Assembly (NCBI GenBank): GCA_902825775.1
Contig: CADECF010000015.1
Location: 1 to 59,956 of the forward strand
Source of the DNA: an uncultured Lysobacteraceae bacterium
Lineage (GTDB): Bacteria; Pseudomonadota; Gammaproteobacteria; Xanthomonadales; Xanthomonadaceae
Length of the DNA stretch: 59,956 nt
Direction: 5' to 3'
Below the pieces are notes generated by a model, which saw nothing but the letters and a program-made list of their open reading frames with translations, had not been told where the DNA came from and searched no databases. Positions within the stretch are counted from its first letter, which is position 1; each line of letters starts with the position of its first letter. Positions 35,916-43,744 of the stretch are shown piece by piece. The position numbers and the translations under genes are program-made.

Positions 35916-37334
35916 TTAGCGCACGACAGCCGGGTAGGCCTTGGGCAGACCTCCCGATTCGGCCGGCGCGTCGGCGCGCAGATAGCGGTCGCGCAATTCG
36001 GTCTGGCGGCTGCGCATCGGGATCGCGCTACCGCCCAGCCAAACCTGCTGCGCGGTGCTGCTGACTTCCAGCGGGTCGCCGCTCCACAACACCAGATCGG
36101 CGAACTTGCCCGGTGCGATGCTGCCGATGCGGTCGCCGACGCCGAGCGTTTCCGCCGGTACGCGGGTCAGCCCGGCCAAGCCGTCCTCCCACGGCAGGCC
36201 GTTGGCGACGGCATTGCCGGCCAGCTGACGCTGCTTGCGCGCCAGATGCGAGTCGCCGAGGCTGAAACCGACGGCGACGCCGGCCGCGCGCAATCGGGCT
36301 GCGTTCTCAAGCGTGGCGTTGATCTGGTCGAAATCCGACGGCAGGTTGCTCAATGGATTGACGAACACGGGCACCTGCGCCGATGCCAGTTCGGAAGCCA
36401 TTTTCCAGGCTTCGGCGCCGCCGGAAATAGCGATGCGCACGTTGTGGCGTTTGGACCAGCGCAGCAATTGGCGGATGTCCGCGGCACGCTTGACGCTGAC
36501 GACCACGCGCCCACCGCCGCCGAGGTAACGCGACAGCGTGCTGCGCCCCGCGGGCGTCAGCAGCGCCATGTGCGCGCCGACCGGGATGCGGCCGCGCACT
36601 TCATCGATCAATTGGTCGAGCAGCATCCATTGCGCCGCGCGCGAACTGCCGGTGAGGCCGGCGCCGTCGCTGCCCAATTGCACGAACAGCACGCGCGGGC
36701 CGAGCGGATCGGCGCTGCCGTCCAGCCGCATCACCGCGCCTTGGCCGCCGACGATCGAACCGCCGGCCGTGCTGCCGGCGCCGAGCAGGGTGAAGCCGAC
36801 GCCGTCCACGCGCGCGACCGGCAGCAGCACCGAATCGGGGTTGTAGGCCAGGGTCACGTCGAATTCGGGCCGCACCACCATGTCCTTGGCGTTCTCGCCG
36901 AGCGAGAGCGAGCTGTCGGTGGTGGCGTCTTCGCCGGACACTTCGTCGATGCCGATTTCCGAGATGCCGCCGAACAGCGCCGGCGTCAACGGTTTGCCCT
37001 GCGCATCGATCACCTGTGCATTGCCTGCGGCCAGGTTGTTGCCGACCGCGGCGATCTTGCCGCTGCGGACCAGTACGTCGGCATTCTGCAGCGTGCCGCG
37101 GGTGGTGGCGGTATGGACCGTCGCGTTGCGGATCAGCAGGTCTTGGGCGAAAGATGATGCGCTGAGCATCATCAAGCTCGCGAAGAGCACTCCTTTACCC
37201 GTCATCCCAGCGAAAGCTGGGACCCATCTTGATCTTGCGGTTGATGTTTTTTCGAGCGTGGAAAGCAACGTCAAAATGGGTCCCAGCTTTCGCTGGGATG
37301 ACGGGGTGGCGAGATCGCGCAACAAACAGATCAC
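35916..37334 (-). CDS. Amidohydrolase-like exported protein lacking the HxH metal motif, with repeat-encoded N-terminal insert
   Basis: Paralogue of the next gene upstream. The preferred start is GTG at 37334, overlapping the upstream TGA as GTGA, with GGAGG six bases before it; this gives 472 residues. An ATG at 37205 (429 residues) has no Shine-Dalgarno and lies inside a palindromic repeat. The signal-peptide-like segment KGVLFASLMMLSASSFAQ comes after the repeat. The amidohydrolase fold is recognisable (LIRNATVHT, VLVRSGKIAAVG, GSIAPGKFADLVLWSGDPL), but the usual LIDxHxH is replaced by FGGISEIGID, and other metal His positions read ISGGAEAW, so it is probably catalytically inactive or a changed enzyme. 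Confidence 0.8.
   Translation of the reverse strand: MICLLRDLATPSSQRKLGPILTLLSTLEKTSTARSRWVPAFAGMTGKGVLFASLMMLSASSFAQDLLIRNATVHTATTRGTLQNADVLVRSGKIAAVGNNLAAGNAQVIDAQGKPLTPALFGGISEIGIDEVSGEDATTDSSLSLGENAKDMVVRPEFDVTLAYNPDSVLLPVARVDGVGFTLLGAGSTAGGSIVGGQGAVMRLDGSADPLGPRVLFVQLGSDGAGLTGSSRAAQWMLLDQLIDEVRGRIPVGAHMALLTPAGRSTLSRYLGGGGRVVVSVKRAADIRQLLRWSKRHNVRIAISGGAEAWKMASELASAQVPVFVNPLSNLPSDFDQINATLENAARLRAAGVAVGFSLGDSHLARKQRQLAGNAVANGLPWEDGLAGLTRVPAETLGVGDRIGSIAPGKFADLVLWSGDPLEVSSTAQQVWLGGSAIPMRSRQTELRDRYLRADAPAESGGLPKAYPAVVR
37198..37305. repeat. 108-bp family-3 palindrome pair inside the 5' part of an amidohydrolase-like gene
   Basis: Two perfect 29-bp inverted arms (CCCGTCATCCCAGCGAAAGC... and its complement) flank about 50 bp. 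The length of 108 bp is divisible by three and the insert has no stop in the amidohydrolase frame, so it reads through as 36 codons between the GTG start and the signal peptide. Confidence 0.92.
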
Positions 37335-38740
37335 AGCGCACCTCCGATCGCATCGTCCTGCCCCAACATGAAATCCGACTTCGGTTGCCGCGACGGGTCC
37401 GCACGGTCGTACACGCGCGCGCCGTCCACGTATACCTGCTCGGCATGCGCGTACACGCTGAAGGGATTGCCGTTCCACAGCACCACATCGCCCATCTTGC
37501 CGGGCTCCAAAGTGCCGGTCTTGTCGAGGATGCCCATCGCCTTGGCCGGATTCGCTGTCAGCCACAGGATCGCGTGTTCGGGCGCGATATCGATACCGGC
37601 GCGTTTGGCGTTGGCCATCGCCTTGCCGGCCTCCTGGTTCAAGCGCTGGATGCCTTCCTCCGAATCCGAATGCACGATCGCGCAGCCGTTTTTGGGCCTG
37701 TCGACCAGCGCGATGTTTTCCTGGATGCCGTCGAAGGCTTCCATCTTGAAGCCCCACCAGTCCGCCCACAGCGCGCCGCAGATGTTTTCGGCGGCCAGTT
37801 TGTCGGCGATCTTGTAAGCCTCCACGCCGTGGTGGAAGGCGGAGATCTTGAAGCCGAATTCCTTGGCCAAATCGATCATCGTCGCCATCTCGTCGGCGCG
37901 GTAGCAGTGGATGTGCACCTTGATGTCGCCGTTGATCGCACCGGCCAGCGTGTCGAGCTTCAGGTCGCGCTTGCCGCCTTCGTCCTTGTCGCTGTCGGAT
38001 TTGGCTTCGCCGTTGGATTTGTTCTTCTTCAAATATTCGGCGGCGTCGATGAACGCGGCGCGGTAGCCGGCGACGTTGGCCATGCGCGTGGCCGGGCCGC
38101 CTTTCTGGCCGTAGACGCGTTTGGGATTCTCGCCGCAGGCCATCTTCAGGCCCCACGGCGCGCCGGGGAATTTCATGCCTTGATACGTCGTCGCCGGCAC
38201 GTTCTTCAACGTCACGCCGCGGCCGCCGATCAGGTTGGCCGAACCGGGCAACACCTGCAGCGTGGTGATGCCGCCGGCCATCGCGGTGAGGAAGCCGGGG
38301 TCCTGCGGCCAGACCGAATGCTCGGCCCATACGTTCGGCGTGACCGGACCGGTCATTTCGTTGCCGTCGCTGTGCGCGCTCATGCCCGGGCTGGGATACA
38401 CGCCCAGGTGCGAGTGGATGTCGATCAGGCCCGGCGTCACCCACTTGCCGTGGCCGTCCACGCGAGTCGCGTCGGCGGGTACGGACAGACCGCTGCCGAT
38501 CGCCTCGATCTTGCCGTCCCGCAGCAGCACATCCGCGCCTTCCAGCCGCTCGCCGGTGCCGGTCAGCACTGTGGCGCCGGAAATCAGCACCGGCGGCGAT
38601 GCGATCGGCCGATAGGTGCTGGCGTAAGGGTCGTCGGTGAAGCGCGGCTTGGCCGCGGCATCGGATTTCTGGTGGGATGCGGAATGCGCGCAGCCGACCA
38701 GCAGGACGGCGCCAAGCGCGGCGATCAGCGGTTTGAGCAT
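37331..38740 (-). CDS. Amidohydrolase-family lipoprotein with intact metal site
   Basis: A 469-residue periplasmic lipoprotein with lipobox LVGC (Cys17). Metal-binding residues are present: HSH at 109-111 (LIDIHSHLG), HIH at 276-278 and HHG about 25 residues later, and a C-terminal HSDSEEG, followed by the usual NPAKAMGILDKTGTLEPGKMGDVVLWNGNPF. An acidic Lys/Asp-rich insertion (SNGEAKSDSDKDEGGKR) lies near residue 250. The family hydrolyses C-N bonds, including imidopeptidase-type reactions; substrate unknown. Start 38740 gives the lipoprotein signal. It is the first gene of the pair with the degenerate paralogue. Confidence 0.88.
   Translation of the reverse strand: MLKPLIAALGAVLLVGCAHSASHQKSDAAAKPRFTDDPYASTYRPIASPPVLISGATVLTGTGERLEGADVLLRDGKIEAIGSGLSVPADATRVDGHGKWVTPGLIDIHSHLGVYPSPGMSAHSDGNEMTGPVTPNVWAEHSVWPQDPGFLTAMAGGITTLQVLPGSANLIGGRGVTLKNVPATTYQGMKFPGAPWGLKMACGENPKRVYGQKGGPATRMANVAGYRAAFIDAAEYLKKNKSNGEAKSDSDKDEGGKRDLKLDTLAGAINGDIKVHIHCYRADEMATMIDLAKEFGFKISAFHHGVEAYKIADKLAAENICGALWADWWGFKMEAFDGIQENIALVDRPKNGCAIVHSDSEEGIQRLNQEAGKAMANAKRAGIDIAPEHAILWLTANPAKAMGILDKTGTLEPGKMGDVVLWNGNPFSVYAHAEQVYVDGARVYDRADPSRQPKSDFMLGQDDAIGGAL
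37332..37345 (-). promoter_or_regulatory. Strong Shine-Dalgarno and overlapping GTG start for translational coupling
   Basis: On the minus strand GGAGG (37345-37341) is followed after six bases by GTG (37334-37332), which shares bases with the TGA stop of the preceding amidohydrolase. This arrangement decides the start of the downstream gene and indicates coupling. Confidence 0.8.
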
Positions 38741-38849
38741 ATCGTTCCCCCGGGAGCGAACCCCCACCGTAGCCCGGGTCGGCGCTCCCTGCCAAGCGTG
38801 TCGATGGTCATGCCGAGGCGTGACAAAATGGCGCGGAACGGAGACGCGC

Positions 38850-39626
38850 ATGAAAGAGAAAGAACAGATCGTCGACAACTGGCTGCCGCGCTATACCGGC
38901 GTGCCGCTGGACGGCTTCGGCGAACACATCCTGCTGACCAATTTCGGCGGCTATCTGGGCCATTTCGCCCGTCTGACCGGCGCCGAAGTCGTCGGCATCG
39001 ACCGGCCCATGCCCAGCGCCACCGCCGATGGCATCACCATGATCAATTTCGGCATGGGCAGCCCGAACGCGGCGACGATGATGGATCTGCTGTCGGCCAT
39101 TTCGCCCAAGGCCGTATTGTTCCTCGGCAAGTGCGGCGGATTGAAGAAGAAGAACGCGCTGGGCGATCTGGTGCTGCCGATCGCAGCGATCCGCGGCGAA
39201 GGCACCAGCAACGACTACCTGCCGCCGGAAGTGCCGGCGCTGCCCGCGTTCGCGCTGCAGCGTGCGGTGTCGACCATGATCCGCGACCTGGGCCACGACT
39301 ACTGGACCGGCACCGTCTACACCACCAACCGCCGCGTCTGGGAACACGACGAGACGTTCAAGGAATACCTGCGCCGGCTGCGCTGCATGGCCATCGACAT
39401 GGAGACCGCCACCGTATTCGCCGCCGGTTTCGCCAACCGCATTCCGTGCGGCGCGTTGTTGCTGGTGTCGGACCAACCGATGATTCCCGATGGCGTCAAG
39501 ACCGAAGCTTCGGACGCGAAAGTCAGCGCGGAGTTCGTCGAAAGGCACATCCAGATCGGCATCGAGGCGCTGCGGCTGATCCGGCGGCACGGCAAATCCG
39601 TGCGCCATTTGCGTTTCGACGAGTAA
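38850..39626 (+). CDS. AMP nucleosidase, short form
   Basis: A 258-residue phosphorylase/nucleosidase-superfamily protein splitting AMP to adenine and ribose 5-phosphate, by similarity to the short AMP nucleosidases of xanthomonads and bacteroidetes. Seen are ILLTNFGGYLGHF, VLFLGKCGGLKKKN, GEGTSNDYLP and the MAIDMETATVFAAGF motif with the base-binding Glu, plus VSDQPM. It lacks the N-terminal regulatory domain of E. coli Amn. GGAG eight bases before the ATG. The next gene starts 6 bp after its stop. Confidence 0.88.
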   Translation: MKEKEQIVDNWLPRYTGVPLDGFGEHILLTNFGGYLGHFARLTGAEVVGIDRPMPSATADGITMINFGMGSPNAATMMDLLSAISPKAVLFLGKCGGLKKKNALGDLVLPIAAIRGEGTSNDYLPPEVPALPAFALQRAVSTMIRDLGHDYWTGTVYTTNRRVWEHDETFKEYLRRLRCMAIDMETATVFAAGFANRIPCGALLLVSDQPMIPDGVKTEASDAKVSAEFVERHIQIGIEALRLIRRHGKSVRHLRFDE

Positions 39627-39632
39627 GCAACG

Positions 39633-40178
39633 ATGGCCGGCGCATCGGAAACCATCGGGATCCGCCGTTGCGGCGCTGAGGACGCCGAGCGATTGGCGCT
39701 TGTGGCTTCGGCGACGTTCCTGGAAACCTACGCCGGCGCGATCGAATGCGACGACATCCTCGCCCATTGCGCGTACCAGAATGCGCCGCAGCGCTACGCG
39801 GCATGGCTGGCCGATGAGCGCTACGTTTTCTGGTTGGCCGAGGTGCGATCCGGCCGCGCGCCTGTCGGGTTTTCGATGCTGTCGCCCCCGGACCTGTCGA
39901 GCGTGGCCACGCTCGACGGCGACCTGGAACTCAAGCGCATCTATCTGCTGCACCGCTTCCACGGCGGCGGCCACGGCGCGGCCTTGATGCAGGCGGCCAT
40001 CGACGAGGCCCGCGCGAGAGGCGCAGGCCGGCTGTTGCTGGGCGTTTACGCCGAGAACGCGCGTGCGCTGGCGTTCTACGCGCGCAACGGCTTCGTGCCG
40101 ATCGGCGAAAGGCGATTCCGCGTCGGCGATACCGAGTACTACGACCACGTCCTGGCGCTGGATCTCATCGACTCGTAG
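39633..40178 (+). CDS. GNAT-family N-acetyltransferase
   Basis: A 181-residue GNAT protein. The acetyl-CoA loop is in LELKRIYLLHRFHGGGHGAALM (HGGGHG near 110-115), followed by ARGAGRLLLGVYAENARALAFYARNGFV and EYYDHVLALDL. Substrate unknown. It starts 6 bp after the AMP nucleosidase stop and is likely cotranscribed. Its TAG stop (40176-40178) is formed by the edge of a family-2 palindromic repeat. Confidence 0.88.
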   Translation: MAGASETIGIRRCGAEDAERLALVASATFLETYAGAIECDDILAHCAYQNAPQRYAAWLADERYVFWLAEVRSGRAPVGFSMLSPPDLSSVATLDGDLELKRIYLLHRFHGGGHGAALMQAAIDEARARGAGRLLLGVYAENARALAFYARNGFVPIGERRFRVGDTEYYDHVLALDLIDS

Positions 40179-40266
40179 CCCGGGTGGAGCCGCAGGCGAT
40201 ACCCGGGGCTTTTGATCGCTCGTATGGAAGAGCCCCGGGTATCGCCTGCGGCTCCACCCGGGCTAC
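40175..40266. repeat. Family-2 palindrome pair supplying the stop codon of the GNAT gene
   Basis: Near-perfect arms GTAGCCCGGGTGGAGCCGC and its complement, separated by about 25 bp. The left arm alone folds through CCCGGGT/ACCCGGG and is followed by GCTTTT, an intrinsic-terminator shape. The TAG at 40176 is the stop of the preceding gene. Confidence 0.92.
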
Positions 40267-40305
40267 GGTTATGCTTTGCATCCCGTCGACAAGCGAGTCC
40301 CAGAC

Positions 40306-40719
40306 ATGGCGATCGAGACTTATACCGGCAGCTGCCATTGCGGCAACGTGCGTTTCGAAGTCGATCTCGACCTGGCCGAGGGCGGCGGCAAATGCAACTG
40401 TTCGATGTGCAGCAAAGTCCGCAATTGGAGCGCCAGCGTCAAGCCGGATGCGTTCCGCCTGTTGAGCGGCGCCGATGCCGTGACCGACTACCAGTTCGGC
40501 ACCAACAGTATGCATTGGCCGTTTTGCAAGACCTGCGGCGTGCGTTCCTACGGCCATGGCGATATTCCCGAAGTGGGCGGCGCGTTCTATGCCGTGCAGC
40601 TGGCGTCGCTGGACGGCGTGCCGGCGGAAGCGTTGGCCGCGGCGCCGATGCGCTACGCCAACGGCCGCGACAACGATTGGTGGCATGAGCCTAGCGAGCA
40701 CGAGAAGCGTTATCTGTAG
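40306..40719 (+). CDS. GFA-family Zn-binding protein
   Basis: A 137-residue protein with the CENP-V/GFA fold. Zn-binding cysteines appear as SCHCGNVRF (residues 9-11), CNCSMC near 33-38 and CKTCG near 69-72. The formaldehyde-activating enzyme of the same fold is encoded at 29634, but many small GFA proteins have other, unknown roles. The ATG at 40306 lies directly before the conserved start; the alternative at 40276 is a TTG. No operon partner. Confidence 0.88.
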   Translation: MAIETYTGSCHCGNVRFEVDLDLAEGGGKCNCSMCSKVRNWSASVKPDAFRLLSGADAVTDYQFGTNSMHWPFCKTCGVRSYGHGDIPEVGGAFYAVQLASLDGVPAEALAAAPMRYANGRDNDWWHEPSEHEKRYL

Positions 40720-40734
40720 CTTTTTTAAGCCGTC

Positions 40735-40940
40735 ATTCCCGCTTTTTAGCCCTCTCCCGCTTGCGGGAGAGGGTTGGGTGAGGGCGCGCGGAATGACAGA
40801 TCGCGCCGTCACTTTCTGGAGAGCCGAAGTCACTGGATTACGCGCCGCTCCCGCGGCGCGCCCTCTGGGGCATTTGCTTCGCAAATGTTCGCCCCGGCAT
40901 CCTGCCTTCTCAGTCCCGCCTTCGCGGGAACGACGGCTTA
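40735..40940. repeat. Mixed repeat region: family-4 arm and degenerate family-3 units
   Basis: The 243-bp gap before the DUF924 gene contains CCCTCTCCCGCTTGCGGGAG at 40750-40772, a CGCCGCTCCCGCGGCGCG palindrome near 40843-40860, a GGGCATTTGCTTCGCAAATG palindrome near 40867-40890, and a TCCCGCCTTCGCGGGAACGACGG unit near 40915-40937. No gene is seen. Confidence 0.8.
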
Positions 40941-40962
40941 AAAGCCCAAGACGGAGCAGCTT

Positions 40963-41505
40963 ATGGAAGTCACCCCCGCAGACATCGTCGGTTTCTGGCG
41001 CGACGCCGGCTACCAGAAATGGTTCGCACGCAACGACGATTTCGACACCGAGTTACGGCGCCGTTTCGAAACCGCGCATTACGCCGCCGCGCGTCGCGAA
41101 CTCGAAAGCTGGATGGAAGAGGCCGAAGGCGCGCTGGCGCTGATGGTCCTGCTGGACCAGTACCCGCGCAATTGCTTCCGCCGCAGCGGCCATTCCTATG
41201 CGACCGATCCGCTCGCGCGGCACTACGCGGCACGCGCCGTCGACGCCGGTTTCGATGCGCAAATCGATCCGGCGCTGCGGGTGTTCTTCTACCTGCCGTT
41301 CGAGCATTCGGAAAACATGGCCGATCAGGAACGCTCGGTCGAACTGACGCGCGCGCTGGACGGGGAGTTCATGAAATACGCGCTGGCGCATCGCGACGCG
41401 ATCGCGCGCTTCGGGCGTTTCCCGCATCGCAACCGCGAGTTGGGGCGGACCAACACGCCCGAGGAACAGGCTTATCTCGATGCCGGCGGCGGTTTCGCCG
41501 GCTAG
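40963..41505 (+). CDS. DUF924-family protein
   Basis: A 180-residue soluble helical protein. The signatures VGFWRDAGYQKWFARNDDFD, LMVLLDQYPRNCFRRSG, DPLARHYAARAVDAG, FFYLPFEHSENMADQERSV and GRFPHRNRELGRTNTPEE are characteristic of DUF924, a widespread TPR-like family without an assigned function. GGAG six bases before the ATG. It stands alone between repeats. Confidence 0.9.
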   Translation: MEVTPADIVGFWRDAGYQKWFARNDDFDTELRRRFETAHYAAARRELESWMEEAEGALALMVLLDQYPRNCFRRSGHSYATDPLARHYAARAVDAGFDAQIDPALRVFFYLPFEHSENMADQERSVELTRALDGEFMKYALAHRDAIARFGRFPHRNRELGRTNTPEEQAYLDAGGGFAG

Positions 41506-41532
41506 CCTGCTTTTCGTAAGAGCGGCTTTCTT

Positions 41533-41606
41533 GTGGGAGCGGCTTCAGCCGCGAGCTTTTCACGGCGGGCCGAAAATCGAGAGCTCGCGGCTAAAGCCGC
41601 TCCCAC
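41533..41606. repeat. Family-1 palindrome pair
   Basis: Inverted GTGGGAGCGGCTTCAGCCGC and GCGGCTAAAGCCGCTCCCAC arms between the convergent DUF924 and glutaredoxin genes. One base of the right arm departs from the usual CTGAAG. Confidence 0.9.
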
Positions 41607-41633
41607 GAAAGCCACTTCCGCAAAGGGCGTGGC

Positions 41634-42563
41634 TCAGTAGCGCGGCAGCGCCGGATCCACGTCGTTGGCCCAAGCATCGATACCGCCCTCGACGTTGTAG
41701 ACCTCGCTGAAACCCAAACCGCGGAAGTGCTCGGCCGCCTGCGCGCTGCGGCCGCCGTGGTGGCATAGGAATGCGAGCGCATGGCTCTTCGGCAAGTCGC
41801 GCAGCCGCTCCAACCCATCGCCGTCGAGCGTTTCGAAAGCGACCGCGAGCGCGGCCTGCGCCCGTTCGTCCGGCGGACGCACATCGACCAGAATCAGCGT
41901 GCCCGCGGCGACGCGCGCGTTCGCTTCGGCGGGAGAGAGGCCGCGCACGGGCGTCGGGGCGTTCGGATTGTCGATCACCAAACCGCGACCGCGCGCGTCG
42001 TCGGCCCAGTCGATGGTCAGGCCTTCGGCGCGGCGCGCGGCGGCAAGATCGAACTGCACGCGCACGCCGTCGGCGTGTGCGGTGACCGCGGTCGGATCGT
42101 CCTGCGCCAACTGCAGGCGGGTGCGGAAATTCTTGTCGATGTCCAACCGCACCACGACTTCGCCGCCGGCATCGTCGATCGCATCGCGCAGCATCTTGGC
42201 CGCGGCAGGCGTGATATGGATGGTGGGCGGCGTGCGGTCCGGCGGCGGCAGGCCGAGCGCGCCGTGCAACTCGCCGCTATTGGCCATCTGCTCGATGATG
42301 TCGCTGCCGCCGACCAGTTGGCCGTCGATATAGAGTTGAGGAATGGTCGGCCATTCGCCGTAGAGCTTGATGCCTTCGCGGATTTCGCCGTCGGCCAGCA
42401 CGTCGCTGTGCGCGTAGTCGACGCCGAGCGCGTCCAACGCAGCCACGGCTTTGGCCGAGAAGCCGCATTGCGGCGCGGCCGGCGAGCCTTTCATGAACAG
42501 GACCACGCGGCTGGATTGCAGCAGCGTTTCGATGCGTTGGCGCAGGGCGGGTTCGAGGGCCAT
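41634..42563 (-). CDS. Monothiol glutaredoxin (CGFS) fused to cysteine-less A-type-like domain and rhodanese
   Basis: A 309-residue three-part protein. Residues 1-108 form a Grx4-type monothiol glutaredoxin with CGFS at 33-36 and WPTIPQLYIDGQLVGGSDI, typical of [2Fe-2S]-glutathione carriers. Residues 113-200 resemble the HesB/IscA fold (IHITPAAAKMLRDAI) but contain no Cys, so the usual cluster ligands are missing. Residues 207-309 form a rhodanese domain with Cys267 in CHHGGRS. Similar fusions occur in xanthomonads. Role in Fe-S carriage or sulfur handling is inferred. AGGA eight bases before the ATG. Confidence 0.9.
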   Translation of the reverse strand: MALEPALRQRIETLLQSSRVVLFMKGSPAAPQCGFSAKAVAALDALGVDYAHSDVLADGEIREGIKLYGEWPTIPQLYIDGQLVGGSDIIEQMANSGELHGALGLPPPDRTPPTIHITPAAAKMLRDAIDDAGGEVVVRLDIDKNFRTRLQLAQDDPTAVTAHADGVRVQFDLAAARRAEGLTIDWADDARGRGLVIDNPNAPTPVRGLSPAEANARVAAGTLILVDVRPPDERAQAALAVAFETLDGDGLERLRDLPKSHALAFLCHHGGRSAQAAEHFRGLGFSEVYNVEGGIDAWANDVDPALPRY

Positions 42564-42633
42564 CGTGGCGATCCTGCTTGGGGGAATGCGTATTTTACGC
42601 CTCTGCCGGCACTCGCGCCGATTCGCGATTGCT

Positions 42634-42724
42634 GTAGCCCGGGTGGAGCGTAGCGATACCCGGGGCTTTCCCGATGCGCGGATCGAACGCCCCCGGGTAT
42701 CGCCTGCGGCTCCACCCGGGCTAC
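42634..42724. repeat. Family-2 palindrome pair
   Basis: Arms GTAGCCCGGGTGGAGCG and its near-complement ending in CTAC, in the 194-bp gap between the divergent glutaredoxin-rhodanese and deacetylase genes. In this copy the arm loops differ (GGAGCGTAGCGAT versus GGAGCCGCAGGCGAT), indicating the two arms evolve separately. Confidence 0.9.
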
Positions 42725-42757
42725 GGTGGGTTGGCGCCTGCGTGGCATCATCGCTTC

Positions 42758-43561
42758 ATGAATATTCACCGCCCACCACGCTATCCGCATGTCTGGCGGC
42801 TGCTGCTCGTCGCCTCGCAACTGATCGTGATCGCGATCTGGTGGCGTTACGGCTGGAAAATCGGCTTGCCGGCGATGCTGGCCTCGCACCTGCCGTTCGT
42901 GTGGGGCACGTTGCGGCCGCAATCGCGCTTGTTCGGGCCGGCGTTGACGCGGCTGCCGACCGACGAACGGCAGGTATGGCTGACCATCGACGACGGTCCG
43001 TCCGGAGACACGCTCGCCTTGCTGAACCTGCTCGATGGGCATGCCGCCAAGGCGACCTTCTTCCTGGTCGGCGAACGCGCTGCGACGCAGCCGGATCTGG
43101 TGCGCGAAATCGCGCGGCGCGGGCATGGCATCGGCAACCACAGCGCCACCCATCCGTCGGCCTGGTTCTGGGCGCTGGGCCCGCGGCGGATGCGCGAAGA
43201 AATCGCGGGGTGCCAGACGATCCTGCAAGGCATCACCGGCACCGCGCCGCGCTGGTTCCGCGCCGTGGTCGGCATGGCCAATCCGTTCGTGTCGGCGCCG
43301 TTGCGCGATCTTGGCCTGGCGCGCGCTGCCTGGAATGCGCGCGGGTTCGATGGCGTCAGGCACGATGTCGACGGCGTGGTGGCGCGGATCGAGCGCGATC
43401 TGGCGCCGGGGGCGATCGTATTGCTGCACGAAGGCGCGCGGCATGGGCGCAATGTGGAGATGGTGGCGCGGCTGTTGAAGCGGATGGATGAGTTGGGTTA
43501 CCGGGCCGTGCTGCCCGAAGAATCGCAGTTCGCGCCAGGGCTGGAAAAAGCTCGCGGCTGA
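42758..43561 (+). CDS. Polysaccharide deacetylase-family protein
   Basis: A 267-residue carbohydrate esterase family 4 protein. A hydrophobic segment near 12-29 suggests a membrane anchor. The NodB motifs are TIDDGPS with Asp78/Asp79, NHSATH with His128 and His132, RWFRAVVGMANPF for motif 3 and IVLLHEGA for the last motif; motif 3 departs from the usual RxPxG/Y. The substrate may be peptidoglycan, chitin-like or a lipid-linked sugar. Its last three codons and TGA (EK-ARG-stop) come from a family-1 repeat beginning at 43549. Confidence 0.85.
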   Translation: MNIHRPPRYPHVWRLLLVASQLIVIAIWWRYGWKIGLPAMLASHLPFVWGTLRPQSRLFGPALTRLPTDERQVWLTIDDGPSGDTLALLNLLDGHAAKATFFLVGERAATQPDLVREIARRGHGIGNHSATHPSAWFWALGPRRMREEIAGCQTILQGITGTAPRWFRAVVGMANPFVSAPLRDLGLARAAWNARGFDGVRHDVDGVVARIERDLAPGAIVLLHEGARHGRNVEMVARLLKRMDELGYRAVLPEESQFAPGLEKARG

Positions 43562-43626
43562 AGCCGCTCCCACGAAAGCGCCGCGCCATGCCTTTTTGTG
43601 GGAGCGGCTTCAGCCGCGAGCTCTTC
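43549..43626. repeat. Family-1 palindrome pair supplying the end of the deacetylase gene
   Basis: Arms AGCTCGCGGCTGAAGCCGC and GCGGCTTCAGCCGCGAGCTC in the opposite outer orientation to other copies (arms read inside-out). The TGA within GGCTGAAGCC ends the preceding gene. A separate inverted repeat TGCGAATTCGTTCGC / GCGAACGGATTCGCGC follows at about 43672-43727. Confidence 0.88.
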
Positions 43627-43744
43627 AAGCTTGCGGCCGATCGTGCTTCCAGGGGCTTTTGCATTTGGGAGTGCGAATTCGTTCGCGCGCTTTATCCACA
43701 ACGGCAGAGCGTGCGAACGGATTCGCGCCTACGAAGAGCGGCGT

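Noticed and set aside
35916-38795. A 959-codon minus-strand frame joining both amidohydrolase genes
   Set aside because: The first 480 codons are a shifted, Arg-rich reading of the intact upstream amidohydrolase; the real second gene begins at the GTG at 37334.
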